Position numbers and translations under genes: made by a program. The notes beneath the pieces are model-generated. The model had not been told where the DNA came from, made no database searches, and saw only the letters and a list, made by a program, of their open reading frames with translations. From the NCBI GenBank assembly GCA_021604105.1, contig BQIW01000013.1, forward strand, positions 1 to 63,947: a DNA stretch of 63,947 nt. Direction: 5' to 3'. Positions 8,007-16,928 of this stretch are shown one piece after another (positions within the stretch are counted from its first letter, which is position 1; each line of letters starts with the position of its first letter). This DNA comes from Nitrospirales bacterium (lineage in GTDB: Bacteria > Nitrospirota > Nitrospiria > Nitrospirales > UBA8639).

Positions 8007-11000
8007 ATGTCTTCTTTTACCCCAAAAGACGAACTTCACGAGTTATTAGTCGACCGACTTGATCCGGCCACGGCGCATGGTCTTGATGAGCAACTCACGG
8101 ACCCTGGTCTCCGGGTGCCTATTCTAGAGCTACTCATTGAATTAAAAGAGATTTCGTCAAAAATACAGGGTGAAGCCGTATGGGCCCTGGGTGAGGTGAA
8201 TCGAAAAAAATGCTTAGGCAGTGCCATCTCATGGTTGGATTTAGGGATAACATTCGCACAGGCCTCTGGCGCACTTGGCCTGCGATATTTCAAGGAAAGC
8301 CCTGTGATTCTCGGATTTCTTGAAAAAGAGTCGAATCGGGACGAATTGTTGGCTCATGTTTTGGAATTGGCCGATGGGCCAAATGATGCCAGTCCACAAT
8401 GTGCCTATGAATGGTTCAAGGTCCTTCCCCAATTGGCCGGGGAGGTCGCCCTTCCTGAGATTCGTGAATGGGCTCGACTAGGAATGGAGCTGGCCGAATG
8501 GAATTATGTGTTAGGAAATGAATTTTTACGGGAATGTCCCTCCATTGCTAAAGCGGTTCCGTTGGGTTTGGCAAAATCCTGGATTGGGTTTGGCATGAAG
8601 CTCATGGTTCAAAACAGCTTTGGAAAGCCTGATTATATTGGAACCTTAGAGTTTTTTCGAGCCAGTCCAAGTTTGTTGCTTGAGATCCATGATGAGAATG
8701 TCAAGCAAGGGGTGATTGATCTAGGGACAAGCCTCGCAGATCATTCTCCCGAGCAGGCGGTAGTTTTTTTGGCGAAGGCTCCAGGAATTTTGGCTTCGGT
8801 CTCAACGGTCGAGTGGAAGATTCGAATCTTAAAATTCGGCCTTCTTGTGGCGGATCGGGATCCCGAGGCAACTCTCGCGTATTTTACTCAGGTTTCCGAA
8901 GTGGTCGTCCTGGCTGGCAAAGAGGACGATACCGGTGTGTTTGACACATGGTTTGGCCAAGGGATGGAGGCCCTTGAGTATAGCGTTGAAGCTGGACGGG
9001 CCTTCTTTGGCCTTGAGACGCGACAGGCCTGTTCGGCCGTAGAGCAGGCAATGAGTGGCGTGTCGCTTCGTCAAGTCACCAGATCGTTGAAGATGTTTGC
9101 CAGGGCGTTGTGTGGAGAGGATGTGGCCATAGAGGGGCTTCCCGGGAGAGGAAGTCCGGGCGGTGCCAATCACATGCCGACGAGTCCTGTCTCCGGCAAA
9201 GCTCAGGTGAGCGCGGATGGAAAAACGGTGTATCTTCCCCTGGTCATGAGGCGATCGGAGACCCGGGAAGGAAACCGACGATGGTATACGGTCATGGTCG
9301 CACATGAAGTCGGGCATGTGGAATTTGGAACATATGCGCTCTCGACCGAAGTATTGCAGCGTGTGGCTACCCGAGCGCACACCCGATACCATGAAAAAGT
9401 TCTTAGCTCCAATAGGACCATTCATACATTGGGAGATCTCTTTCAACGCTACCCTCAACCCGAAATTATCAGGGATTTGTGGGAAATTGTGGAAGATGCT
9501 CGAATTGACTTTTTGCTCAGTCATGAATACCCAGGATTGCACGAGGATTTGACGTCTTTGACAAAGGAAGCCATGGAGCTTCGCACGCTTTCCCATGGGA
9601 TGACGGCCCGTGAAATTGTGCTGGATGCATTGTTGTTGTTGTTTGCAGGGTTCACCAAGGAGGAATTTACTCGTCCTGGACTTCAAGAGGTGATTGATGA
9701 AATCTGGCAGATGGCCCGCACGATCTTACATCCCACTGCGACCGTCGATGAATCCGTTGAACTTGCCGACCGGCTCTACCTGGAATTGGAGCGCCACATT
9801 GGAACACTGGAAAAGCACCATCAAGAACTTGAACCCTTTTCCAATTCTTCCGGGGTCTCTGATTCCGGAGGCCAGCCTGAAGCGGCTGAACACTTAGAGG
9901 AGGCGTATCAGCCTTTGAGTAACTGGGGATATCGGGGCATTCTCAATCCAGACCACGTCAAAGGAGAGGATGAGGGAGAACAGGCATCGAAAGGTCAGAC
10001 AGGAGGGCAGCTGAATCAAGTTGCCGCAATGGGGGAACATGCCGGGGGAGACTCACCCAGCCAATCTGAGCGTCCATCTCATCACCAATCCGATCTTTCG
10101 CAAGATCCTAAAAAGCCGACCTTTGGTGAATCACCTATGCAGCAGTGGTTTCAACCTACATTTCGTCCGAGCGATGGACAACAGGGGGCTCGCCTCCGTG
10201 AGGGAGAGTATCTGTATGAAGAGTGGGATGGAACGGTGCGTGACTATCGACCCCAATGGTGTCGTGTGATCGAACAGGCGGGCCGTGAAGGGTCACCAGA
10301 CTTTGTCGATGAAACGTTTCAGACATACAGCCCGATCGTGCGACTCATCCGCCGTTATTTTGAAGCGATTCGTCCGGAAGCCTTTCGTCGAATGGGGCGC
10401 CAACCTCACGGGGAGGACATTGATTTGGATGCCTTGGTGAATTGGATGGTTGATCGACGGCAAGGAAACGATTCTTCTGATCAGGTGTATGCCACCAGAC
10501 AAAAACGTGATCGACAGGTTGCGGTGGCATTTCTGGTAGACATGAGCGGGTCGACCGGACGGCAGATTGGAACTCGGGCGCGTTCCGTCATCGAGGTTGA
10601 AAAGGAGGGCTTGCTCTTGCTCTCCGAAGCGTTAGCCGCGATTGGCGATCAATACGCGATGTATGGTTTTTCCGGGCAATCCCGGCAATCGGTAGACATC
10701 CACGTGTTAAAAGATTTTGACCAACGTCCCGGAGGACGTGTCGGTTTGAAAATCAGCGGAGTAACTTCCAAACAGCAGAACCGTGATGGAGCGGCGATAC
10801 GACATGCCACGCAACGATTGAAACAGCAAGCAGCAAAAGTCCGGCTTCTCATCCTGATCAGTGATGGGAAACCGTTAGATGACGACTATGCGGATGAATA
10901 TTCCTTGGAAGACACCAAAATGGCTCTTCGTGAAGCCCGTCTTCAGGGCATTCATCCTTTCTGCATTACTATTGATCAGGCTCCAACCGATTATGTGAAA

Positions 11001-11096
11001 CGGATGTATGGGGAGATCGGGTATGTGGTCGTCGATGAAGTCGAATCACTTCCGATGAAGTTGCCGAAAATTTATCAACGGCTTACAGCCAGATGA
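8007..11096 (+). CDS. NorD/CbbO-like VWA-domain protein with helical repeats and HExxH motif
   Basis: From ATG 8007 the protein has 1029 residues; the frame is open to a GTG at 7926, but those 27 residues look non-conserved. Residues about 60-350 are degenerate helical repeats of about 40 residues with a recurring F(F/L)xxSP-type core (YFKESP, FFRASP, FLAKAP), as in CbbO/NorD proteins. A metalloprotease-like HEVGH begins at H433, followed by EDARID. The middle is acidic and Gln/Pro-rich. The C-terminus is a von Willebrand A domain with the metal-binding MIDAS motif DMSGS starting at D845. Family members work with a MoxR/CbbQ/NorQ AAA+ ATPase to activate metalloenzymes (nitric oxide reductase, Rubisco). 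No such ATPase is in this window, so the client is unknown. Confidence 0.75.
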   Translation: MSSFTPKDELHELLVDRLDPATAHGLDEQLTDPGLRVPILELLIELKEISSKIQGEAVWALGEVNRKKCLGSAISWLDLGITFAQASGALGLRYFKESPVILGFLEKESNRDELLAHVLELADGPNDASPQCAYEWFKVLPQLAGEVALPEIREWARLGMELAEWNYVLGNEFLRECPSIAKAVPLGLAKSWIGFGMKLMVQNSFGKPDYIGTLEFFRASPSLLLEIHDENVKQGVIDLGTSLADHSPEQAVVFLAKAPGILASVSTVEWKIRILKFGLLVADRDPEATLAYFTQVSEVVVLAGKEDDTGVFDTWFGQGMEALEYSVEAGRAFFGLETRQACSAVEQAMSGVSLRQVTRSLKMFARALCGEDVAIEGLPGRGSPGGANHMPTSPVSGKAQVSADGKTVYLPLVMRRSETREGNRRWYTVMVAHEVGHVEFGTYALSTEVLQRVATRAHTRYHEKVLSSNRTIHTLGDLFQRYPQPEIIRDLWEIVEDARIDFLLSHEYPGLHEDLTSLTKEAMELRTLSHGMTAREIVLDALLLLFAGFTKEEFTRPGLQEVIDEIWQMARTILHPTATVDESVELADRLYLELERHIGTLEKHHQELEPFSNSSGVSDSGGQPEAAEHLEEAYQPLSNWGYRGILNPDHVKGEDEGEQASKGQTGGQLNQVAAMGEHAGGDSPSQSERPSHHQSDLSQDPKKPTFGESPMQQWFQPTFRPSDGQQGARLREGEYLYEEWDGTVRDYRPQWCRVIEQAGREGSPDFVDETFQTYSPIVRLIRRYFEAIRPEAFRRMGRQPHGEDIDLDALVNWMVDRRQGNDSSDQVYATRQKRDRQVAVAFLVDMSGSTGRQIGTRARSVIEVEKEGLLLLSEALAAIGDQYAMYGFSGQSRQSVDIHVLKDFDQRPGGRVGLKISGVTSKQQNRDGAAIRHATQRLKQQAAKVRLLILISDGKPLDDDYADEYSLEDTKMALREARLQGIHPFCITIDQAPTDYVKRMYGEIGYVVVDEVESLPMKLPKIYQRLTAR

Positions 11097-11113
11097 GCGG
11101 ATAGGGGAGATAT

Positions 11114-11524
11114 ATGACCAGTTTACCTTCACACCCTGATGTGCCCACTTGGCTGTATAAGTTGTTTACCGGCCATCAGTACCCTTATGTTCGACGGCAG
11201 GCCAAATTTGATCGGAAGGACCGGCAGGAGGACGGAGAACGGTTTGAGCCAACCCAAGAAGATATCCGTAAAAAATTTTGGGAAATCTTTCCTCGTTGCT
11301 CGACCAAAATGCTACAGGAGGTCAAGGTCGGGATGATTGTCGCGTTTAAGGAATTAGGAGGGTATGAGGCGGGAACCTACCAGGAGTTTATCGACCATCC
11401 GGAAGAGTTTTTGAGTCGGGAATACGGAAAGAAAAAAATTAAGGTCAATTTTTATGATGGGGATAATTTTGTGTGTACGATCAATTTTAAAGTCGCAGGG
11501 TGGACGAGCCATGACGATGATTGA
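11114..11524 (+). CDS. Hypothetical protein downstream of the NorD-like gene
   Basis: This 136-residue protein starts 18 bases after the NorD-like stop with a good Shine-Dalgarno (AGGGGAGA). I do not recognise its family. It is charged, with Lys/Arg-rich stretches and an acidic C-terminus (SHDDD), and has no signal peptide or membrane segment. It contains single Cys residues near 61 (FPRCSTKM) and 123 but no metal motif. Tight spacing suggests it is co-expressed with, and may assist, the VWA protein. The next gene, mdh, starts 43 bases later and may share the transcript. Confidence 0.7.
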   Translation: MTSLPSHPDVPTWLYKLFTGHQYPYVRRQAKFDRKDRQEDGERFEPTQEDIRKKFWEIFPRCSTKMLQEVKVGMIVAFKELGGYEAGTYQEFIDHPEEFLSREYGKKKIKVNFYDGDNFVCTINFKVAGWTSHDDD

Positions 11525-11566
11525 ACCCGTATGGCTGGAAACCCTTTCAAAGGGATGGGTGGTTTC

Positions 11567-12514
11567 ATGAGCCGTATCAAAGTGACTGTCGTAGGGGCTG
11601 GAAATGTTGGTGGATCCATCGCGCAACGGTTGGCGGAAAAAAATTGGTACGACATTGTGCTGGTCGATATCGTCGAGGGTCTGCCGCAGGGCAAAGCCTT
11701 GGACCTGGTCGAAGCCGGCCCAATTTGTGCCTACGATTCCGCCGTGACGGGTACGAATCAATATGAGGCGACCAAAGATTCCGACATTGTGGTGATCACG
11801 TCAGGCGTACCTCGCCGGCCAGGGATGAGCCGGGATGAATTATTGGAAACCAATACCAATATTGTATCAGCTGTAGTCCGTGAGACGGCCAAACGTTCCC
11901 CTGATGCCATTCTCATTATAGTGTCCAATCCTCTTGATGTGATGACCCACGTCGCGCATCGGGTGAGTGGATTTCCCAGGAACCGGGTCATCGGGATGGC
12001 CGGCGTGTTGGACTCGGCGCGATTCCGGTCCTTTATTGCGGAAGCCTTGCAGGTCTCGGTCGAAAATATTCATGCGATGGTCCTGGGTGGACATGGCGAT
12101 TCGATGGTGCCGTTGAATCGATATACCACGGTGGCTGGAAGGCCAGTGACCGAATGGTTGTCGGCAGAGGCATTGGAGGCCCTCATCAAGCGAACTCGCG
12201 AGGGTGGAATCGAAATCGTCAATCTACTCAAGACAGGGAGTGCCTATTATGCCCCGGCTGCCTCAGTCGTAGAAATGGTTGAGGCTATCGCTAAAGATCA
12301 AAAGAAAATTCTTCCCTGTGCGGCTTTATGTGCCGGGGAATATGGTTTTAACGATCTCTTTCTGGGTGTGCCGGTGAAATTAGGGACAGGCGGTGCGGAA
12401 GAGATTATTGAGTATGCACTCACTCCTCAGGAACTGGCGGCTCTGGAGTCGTCAGCCATGGCCGTTCGGGAATTGTGTGGACAGGTCGACAAAATGATGA
12501 AAGAGGCCTTCTAA
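11567..12514 (+). CDS. mdh: Malate dehydrogenase (LDH-like type)
   Basis: The 315-residue NAD-dependent enzyme interconverts malate and oxaloacetate in the (reductive) TCA cycle. Visible motifs are the Rossmann [10 protein letters not shown] at the N-terminus, the substrate loop [13 protein letters not shown] whose arginines bind the dicarboxylate (arginine here rather than glutamine favours malate over lactate), NPLDVMTH, and the catalytic histidine in [12 protein letters not shown] 11567 is chosen because the conserved fold begins there and AGGGATGGG precedes it; a start at 11531 would add 12 residues. It fits Nitrospira carbon fixation through the reductive TCA cycle (established for the genus). 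Confidence 0.93.
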   Translation: MSRIKVTVVGAGNVGGSIAQRLAEKNWYDIVLVDIVEGLPQGKALDLVEAGPICAYDSAVTGTNQYEATKDSDIVVITSGVPRRPGMSRDELLETNTNIVSAVVRETAKRSPDAILIIVSNPLDVMTHVAHRVSGFPRNRVIGMAGVLDSARFRSFIAEALQVSVENIHAMVLGGHGDSMVPLNRYTTVAGRPVTEWLSAEALEALIKRTREGGIEIVNLLKTGSAYYAPAASVVEMVEAIAKDQKKILPCAALCAGEYGFNDLFLGVPVKLGTGGAEEIIEYALTPQELAALESSAMAVRELCGQVDKMMKEAF

Positions 12515-12590
12515 CGGGATTGATGGCATGACGAACTTGCCCATCTTTTTTCTTCACTAAATTGATGCGCGTTCTGTTTCTCCTCTTACC

Positions 12591-12620
12591 TTGACGACTT
12601 TAGCGACCCATTCGTATAGT
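12591..12620 (+). promoter_or_regulatory. Candidate sigma-70 promoter for the nuoF-ferredoxin pair
   Basis: TTGACG (12591-12596), 18 bp, then TATAGT (12615-12620). Both hexamers match the consensus at five of six positions. The site lies about 165 bases before the nuoF start, leaving a long leader that contains a weak GTGGGT/ACCCAC inverted repeat. Confidence 0.5.
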
Positions 12621-12786
12621 GGGTGGTGAGCGTACGCTGGACCCACCTTGACGCCTGATTTCCATTGGGAACTTGGAAGGAAGTTTGGTTTTTCGAGGAA
12701 GGGATTTGTGAAAAAAAGCATCGTCCGAATGTTGAAACTAATGGAAAAACGTATGTGGGTCCAAAACATTGATCAAGGGGGCTTCG

Positions 12787-14082
12787 GTGGATAACGCATT
12801 CGCACCTCGAGTGTTGCGGGAGGTAAAGGGTGAACCAGGGGACATGGAGTCATACCGCCGGCAAGGGGGGTATGAAGCGTGGGTCCAGTGTGTCACAAAG
12901 AATGATCCCCATGCCATAATCGCACAATTAAAAGAGGCCCATCTGCGAGGACGGGGGGGCGCGGGATTTCCAACCGGGCTCAAATGGGACAAGGTGGTCA
13001 ATCATCGTGTCAAAGAGCGATACTTTGTCTGTAATGCCGGGGAGCATGAACCCGGAACCTTCAAAGATCGATATCTACTTCGGCATCATCCTCACCAGGT
13101 TCTCGAAGGATGCCTGATTGCCGCGTTTACCGTTAAAGCGAAGGCGGCGTATATCTATTTAAATCATGAATTTGCCGAAGAGCGAGCCATCTTAGAGCGA
13201 GCTAAACAGCAGGCCGCAGATCAAGGCTTATTGGGAAAGAATTTCCTTGGCACAGACCTCACCCTGGATATTGAAATATTTGACGGATATGGCAGTTATG
13301 TGGCGGGTGAAGAGACCGCGATGTTGGAATCGATGCAAGGTCGTCCAGCCCAGCCCAAGCAAAAGCCACCGTTTTATCCCACGGAGTTTGGACTGCATGG
13401 CAAGCCCACACTTGTTAATAATGTTGAAACGCTGTCGAATATTCCCCAACTCTTACGGAACGGACCAGAATGGTTTCGTCAAGTCGGTACCAGTACCACT
13501 CCGGGAACGATGTTGTTTTCGCTCAGTGGAGCGGTGAATCGACCCGGTGTCTATGAACTGCCGTTGGGAACATCCATCAGACATCTGGTTGAGGAGTGTG
13601 GGCAGGGCGTGCCGAACGGACATGGTGTCAAGGCCGTGTTCCCCGGTGGTCCATCCTTTTCCATGGTGGGAGCGGATCAATTGGATTTACCCATGGATTT
13701 CGATTCGCTTAAGAAAGCCGGTACTGGATTGGGGTCTGCCGGCGTCATTGTGGTCGATGATGCGACGTGCATGGTGGAGCAAACGCTCAAATTTTCCGGA
13801 TTTTTTGAACGGGAAAGTTGTGGGCAATGCCCACCCTGCCGGATTGGTACTCAAGAATTAGCGATCTTAATGAGAAAAATCGAAGATGGATCAGGAGAAG
13901 AGCGCGATCTGGCCAAACTTTTGCAGATTTGTGGATTTGTCAAAGGCACCGGATTTTGTACCCTGGTGACGGGTGCTGCGGTATTGGTGCAAAATAGTCT
14001 ACGGCTGTTTCGTCAGGAATTCGAAGATCATATTCGCCTTGGACGATGTCCGTTCAAGCCTGTTCCAGTTGGTGCTGAGTAA
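12787..14082 (+). CDS. nuoF: NuoF-like NADH dehydrogenase flavoprotein subunit
   Basis: The 431-residue protein has the FMN site GRGGAGFPTGLKW, the NuoF signature NAGEHEPGTFKDR, the NADH-site segment around EETAMLESMQGRP, and a C-terminal [4Fe-4S] cluster set (SCGQCPPCRIGT plus a later cysteine in GTGFC). NuoF oxidises NADH and passes electrons to Fe-S clusters. The GTG at 12787 is chosen over a TTG at 12769 because CAAGGGGG lies just before it. No NuoE or other complex I subunit is adjacent; a [2Fe-2S] ferredoxin follows after 12 bases. The pair may be a soluble NADH:ferredoxin module or feed another dehydrogenase. Confidence 0.88.
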   Translation: MDNAFAPRVLREVKGEPGDMESYRRQGGYEAWVQCVTKNDPHAIIAQLKEAHLRGRGGAGFPTGLKWDKVVNHRVKERYFVCNAGEHEPGTFKDRYLLRHHPHQVLEGCLIAAFTVKAKAAYIYLNHEFAEERAILERAKQQAADQGLLGKNFLGTDLTLDIEIFDGYGSYVAGEETAMLESMQGRPAQPKQKPPFYPTEFGLHGKPTLVNNVETLSNIPQLLRNGPEWFRQVGTSTTPGTMLFSLSGAVNRPGVYELPLGTSIRHLVEECGQGVPNGHGVKAVFPGGPSFSMVGADQLDLPMDFDSLKKAGTGLGSAGVIVVDDATCMVEQTLKFSGFFERESCGQCPPCRIGTQELAILMRKIEDGSGEERDLAKLLQICGFVKGTGFCTLVTGAAVLVQNSLRLFRQEFEDHIRLGRCPFKPVPVGAE

Positions 14083-14094
14083 GGAGGAGACTGT

Positions 14095-14421
14095 ATGCCT
14101 CGCGTCACATTTCTTCATCCGGAAGGTAAGTCTGGAGAAGTTTCTGAAGGCCTTTCCCTCTTAGAAGTCGCGGAGAAACTCGGGTTCCCATTGAATCATG
14201 ATTGTGGTGGCAACGCCTCCTGCACGACCTGTCGAGTTGATGTGATTGCGGGAGAAGGGAATCTTTCTGATATCGATTTTGATGAGCAGGATTTGCTCGA
14301 TCGGGAAGCACTGACCGAGCCTTACCATCGGTTGGGTTGTCAGGCACGAGTGTTAGGGGATGTGGTTGTGCAAGTCCCCGAAGAAAAATGGGGTGAGGCC
14401 GAAGTTGAACGATCTGCGTGA
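14095..14421 (+). CDS. [2Fe-2S] ferredoxin (adrenodoxin/plant-like fold)
   Basis: The 108-residue protein has cluster ligands C37, C43 and C46 (DCGGNASCTTC) and C82 (RLGCQA), the C-x5-C-x2-C...C spacing of adrenodoxin-type [2Fe-2S] ferredoxins. It starts 12 bases after nuoF with a GGAGGA ribosome-binding site, so the two are surely co-translated. It is probably the electron acceptor or donor partner of the NuoF-like flavoprotein; its further partner is unknown. Confidence 0.9.
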   Translation: MPRVTFLHPEGKSGEVSEGLSLLEVAEKLGFPLNHDCGGNASCTTCRVDVIAGEGNLSDIDFDEQDLLDREALTEPYHRLGCQARVLGDVVVQVPEEKWGEAEVERSA

Positions 14422-14509
14422 TATTGCCATTTTCCCAAGCGGAAAGATCGGGAGTAAGGACACCTGCCGCAATCGTATTTTTCCGAACATCCCTTGCTAA
14501 AGTAAAAGA

Positions 14510-14989
14510 ATGCAGAAATCGACGGATATGCGGACCGCATCCTCCATCACCCGAACCTATCGGTTTTGCGCTGCCCATCGTCTGCATACCGATCAATTAC
14601 CAGACGAAACCAATAAAAAGATTTTTGGAAAATGTAATAATCTGAATGGCCATGGGCATAATTATACGATTCTCGTGACGGTGACCGGAGAATTAGATTC
14701 ACGAACAGGGTTGATCACAAATGTTGACGCCTTGAATCAACTTGTGAAAGACAAGATTGTTGATCGTTTTGATCATCAACATCTCAATTTTGATCCCGCC
14801 TTTGCACAAGTCACCACAACCGGTGAGAATTTAGCGCGTTTGATTTGGGATCTCCTGGTTGATCAGATTCCTTCCGGGCAATTGGAGAAAATCGGGGTGA
14901 TTGAAACCAGAGATAACTTCTTTGAATATAGTGGTACTCCCAGCGTGTCCAGCAATTCTGCCTATAAAAACAGAATAAAGGAGAACTAA
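14510..14989 (+). CDS. 6-pyruvoyl-tetrahydropterin synthase / QueD family protein
   Basis: The 159-residue protein has the zinc ligands H23 (CAAHRL), H48 and H50 (GHGHNY), the candidate catalytic C42 in [11 protein letters not shown], and the glutamate region TRDNFFEY. The [11 protein letters not shown] block is the classic PTPS form. The enzyme acts on dihydroneopterin triphosphate, giving 6-pyruvoyl-tetrahydropterin, or 6-carboxy-tetrahydropterin if it is a QueD. It overlaps the folE start by one base, so FolE supplies its substrate. Which product is made, tetrahydrobiopterin-like or preQ0, cannot be read here. Confidence 0.87.
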   Translation: MQKSTDMRTASSITRTYRFCAAHRLHTDQLPDETNKKIFGKCNNLNGHGHNYTILVTVTGELDSRTGLITNVDALNQLVKDKIVDRFDHQHLNFDPAFAQVTTTGENLARLIWDLLVDQIPSGQLEKIGVIETRDNFFEYSGTPSVSSNSAYKNRIKEN

Positions 14990-15642
14990 TGTCGACCAAG
15001 CCGAAGCGGCCTTCATCGATCAAGCCACGGGCGGTCGATCAAGAAAACAGCCTCCCAGTTCAAAAACCTAATCTCGCGAATCTGGAAATCATTGTAAAGC
15101 AACTCCTGGAAAATTTGGGTGAAAATCCTCAACGCCATGGTTTGACCGATACGCCCAAGCGGGTAGCCAAATCCATGGCTTTTCTTACCAAAGGCTATCA
15201 ACAGGATATCGATGAATTGCTAAATGGGGCGTTGTTCCCAATCGAATATGATGAGATGGTCATCGTGCGCGATATCGATTTTTTTAGCCTTTGTGAGCAC
15301 CACCTTCTGCCGTTTTTTGGAAAATGTCATATCGGGTATATTCCCAATAAGCATGTAGTGGGCTTGAGCAAAATCCCACGGGTTGTCGATGCCTTTAGTC
15401 GTCGGCTGCAAGTCCAGGAACGGTTGACGGTCCAGATTGCCGACACCCTTCACACAAAGCTCAAGCCGCGTGGGGTGGCTGTTGTCATGGAAGCACGTCA
15501 TCTGTGTATGAGTATGCGTGGAGTAGAGAGACAGAATACTGTTGCGGTTACCAGTGAAATGCTGGGTGTGTTTCGCAAACAACAGCAAACCCGTGACGAA
15601 TTCCTTAAGCTCATCCGTCAGCGTGGATGCGACGGCGATTAG
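14989..15642 (+). CDS. folE: GTP cyclohydrolase I (FolE)
   Basis: The 217-residue enzyme converts GTP to dihydroneopterin triphosphate, the entry step to folate, biopterin and queuosine precursors. Zinc ligands are visible at C102 and H105 (LCEHHLLPF) and in [10 protein letters not shown] near residue 173. Further conserved blocks are [26 protein letters not shown] and QERLT. A basic extension of about 28 residues precedes the core. The TAATG overlap with the PTPS gene implies translational coupling, forming a two-step pterin operon. Confidence 0.95.
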   Translation: MSTKPKRPSSIKPRAVDQENSLPVQKPNLANLEIIVKQLLENLGENPQRHGLTDTPKRVAKSMAFLTKGYQQDIDELLNGALFPIEYDEMVIVRDIDFFSLCEHHLLPFFGKCHIGYIPNKHVVGLSKIPRVVDAFSRRLQVQERLTVQIADTLHTKLKPRGVAVVMEARHLCMSMRGVERQNTVAVTSEMLGVFRKQQQTRDEFLKLIRQRGCDGD

Positions 15643-15904
15643 ATGTGTTCCTCCATTTTATCTTTCCCGTTCAAAAAGAGCTGAGGGCGGGATTTGTTCA
15701 GATATTTGATTCTTATAATGGAATCAGGTTTAATGACACATTATTGATGTGTGTATAAGTGTTCCCACGGAAGGGCATGTCGCGCAGGAGGCGCCGGTCT
15801 TATCCTTATTTTTTGTGGTCTTGTATTGGGTCCGGGGTGATATCGTCTCTTTTTGAATTTTCCTAAAATTCCTTCCTGTTCGGCTCGTCTTTTTTTCTAA
15901 TCCC

Positions 15905-15931
15905 CATCCTACTCCTTCATAGGATGTTTTT
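15905..15931 (+). terminator. Candidate terminator between folE and the convergent hydrolase
   Basis: CATCCTA (15905-15911) pairs with TAGGATG (15920-15926), loop of 8, followed by TTTTT. It ends the plus-strand transcript in the 316-base gap after folE (15643-15958). The rest of the gap is T-rich with no credible gene; a small ACACAT/ATGTGT inverted repeat lies near 15738-15755. Confidence 0.45.
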
Positions 15932-15958
15932 CTAATCTGTTTGACGTTTCGACAATCC

Positions 15959-16753
15959 TTATAACTGGTGTGTCGTGAGGAAACTCCGAAGAGCTTCATT
16001 GAAGGCGGCTGGTCGTTCGAAGTTCGAGAGATGGCCGGCTTCAGGGATGGTGACCAAGGTTGAGCCGGGTATCCGGTTGGCCATGTACTGAGATTCTGAG
16101 ACCGGGGTAGCGACATCATCCTCGCCCACAATGATCAAAGTCGGGCAGGTGATTGTGGATAAAAGGTCGGTTGAATCAGGTCTAGCGGCCATAGCCACCA
16201 AATCGACGACAATTCCCCCCGTTGATGTTTGAAGAATCATCTGTCGAACCTGCTCCACAATTTCAGAATGACGCTCAATGGTGGAAGGGGCCAGAAGTTT
16301 AGGAAGCATGAGGTCGGCAATGGCTGGTGCTCCATCGGTAAAAGCGACTTGAGCCATCGACCCACGTCCAGCTTTCCCTTCTTCACTATCCGCTTGAGCT
16401 CTTGTATCTGCCAAAACCATGCCTTTTACCCGATCAGCATAATGTCGATAGATTGCAAAGAGGGTATATCCGCCCATTGACAAGCCCACAAACACGGCCT
16501 GGGCAATTCCCAAATGATCGAGCAGGTGGATGACATCTTTGGCATAAGCATCCAGCGTATCATTCCATGGCACGATGTCGGATTCTCCATGTCCTCCCAG
16601 GTCAATAGTGATCACTCGATAGGTGTCCTTCAGTCCATCGACTTGAGGTTGCCACATGGTTTTTGAAAGTGGAAAGGCATGGATGAAGACGAGAGGCGTG
16701 CCGTTCCCGTGATCGGAATATCCCACGGTAACCCCATGAATGACCGCTTTCAC
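15959..16753 (-). CDS. Alpha/beta-fold hydrolase
   Basis: The 264-residue protein has the full hydrolase triad: nucleophile S92 in GLSMGG, the acid in GEDDVATP near residue 214, and the histidine in AGHLSNFE near 242. The oxyanion region FIHAFPLS lies near 24. It resembles enol-lactonase (PcaD) and BioH-like esterases, but no substrate can be named. Start is GTG at 16753, with AAGGAG seven bases upstream. It is a single gene converging on folE. Confidence 0.85.
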   Translation of the reverse strand: MKAVIHGVTVGYSDHGNGTPLVFIHAFPLSKTMWQPQVDGLKDTYRVITIDLGGHGESDIVPWNDTLDAYAKDVIHLLDHLGIAQAVFVGLSMGGYTLFAIYRHYADRVKGMVLADTRAQADSEEGKAGRGSMAQVAFTDGAPAIADLMLPKLLAPSTIERHSEIVEQVRQMILQTSTGGIVVDLVAMAARPDSTDLLSTITCPTLIIVGEDDVATPVSESQYMANRIPGSTLVTIPEAGHLSNFERPAAFNEALRSFLTTHQL

Positions 16754-16833
16754 CGTGCTCTCCTTTTTTGTCTACGGGAGCCACATCGATTTTTTTCGAG
16801 AGATGCCATTAAAGAGCTATTTTCTGATTTCAT

Positions 16834-16863
16834 TTGCGGGTCCATGACCGGTGGTTATAGCAT
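16834..16863 (+). promoter_or_regulatory. Weak candidate promoter for rarA
   Basis: TTGCGG (16834-16839), 18 bp, TAGCAT (16858-16863), about 65 bases before the rarA ATG. TAGCAT is the same -10 hexamer seen at stronger promoters in this window; the -35 is poor. Confidence 0.3.
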
Positions 16864-16928
16864 ATTGCAAAGATTGAGGTAATCCCAGAATCGACTGTCA
16901 GAAATTCCGAAAGGGTAAGTGCCTTGTT

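Noticed and set aside
8829-9686. 285-codon open frame on the minus strand
   Set aside because: It lies fully inside the NorD-like gene in antisense, has low-quality composition rich in Arg, His and Ser, and no recognisable domain; the plus-strand gene has clear motifs.
14105-14596. 163-codon minus-strand frame over the ferredoxin and PTPS genes
   Set aside because: Both plus-strand genes carry intact metal motifs; the antisense frame shows none.
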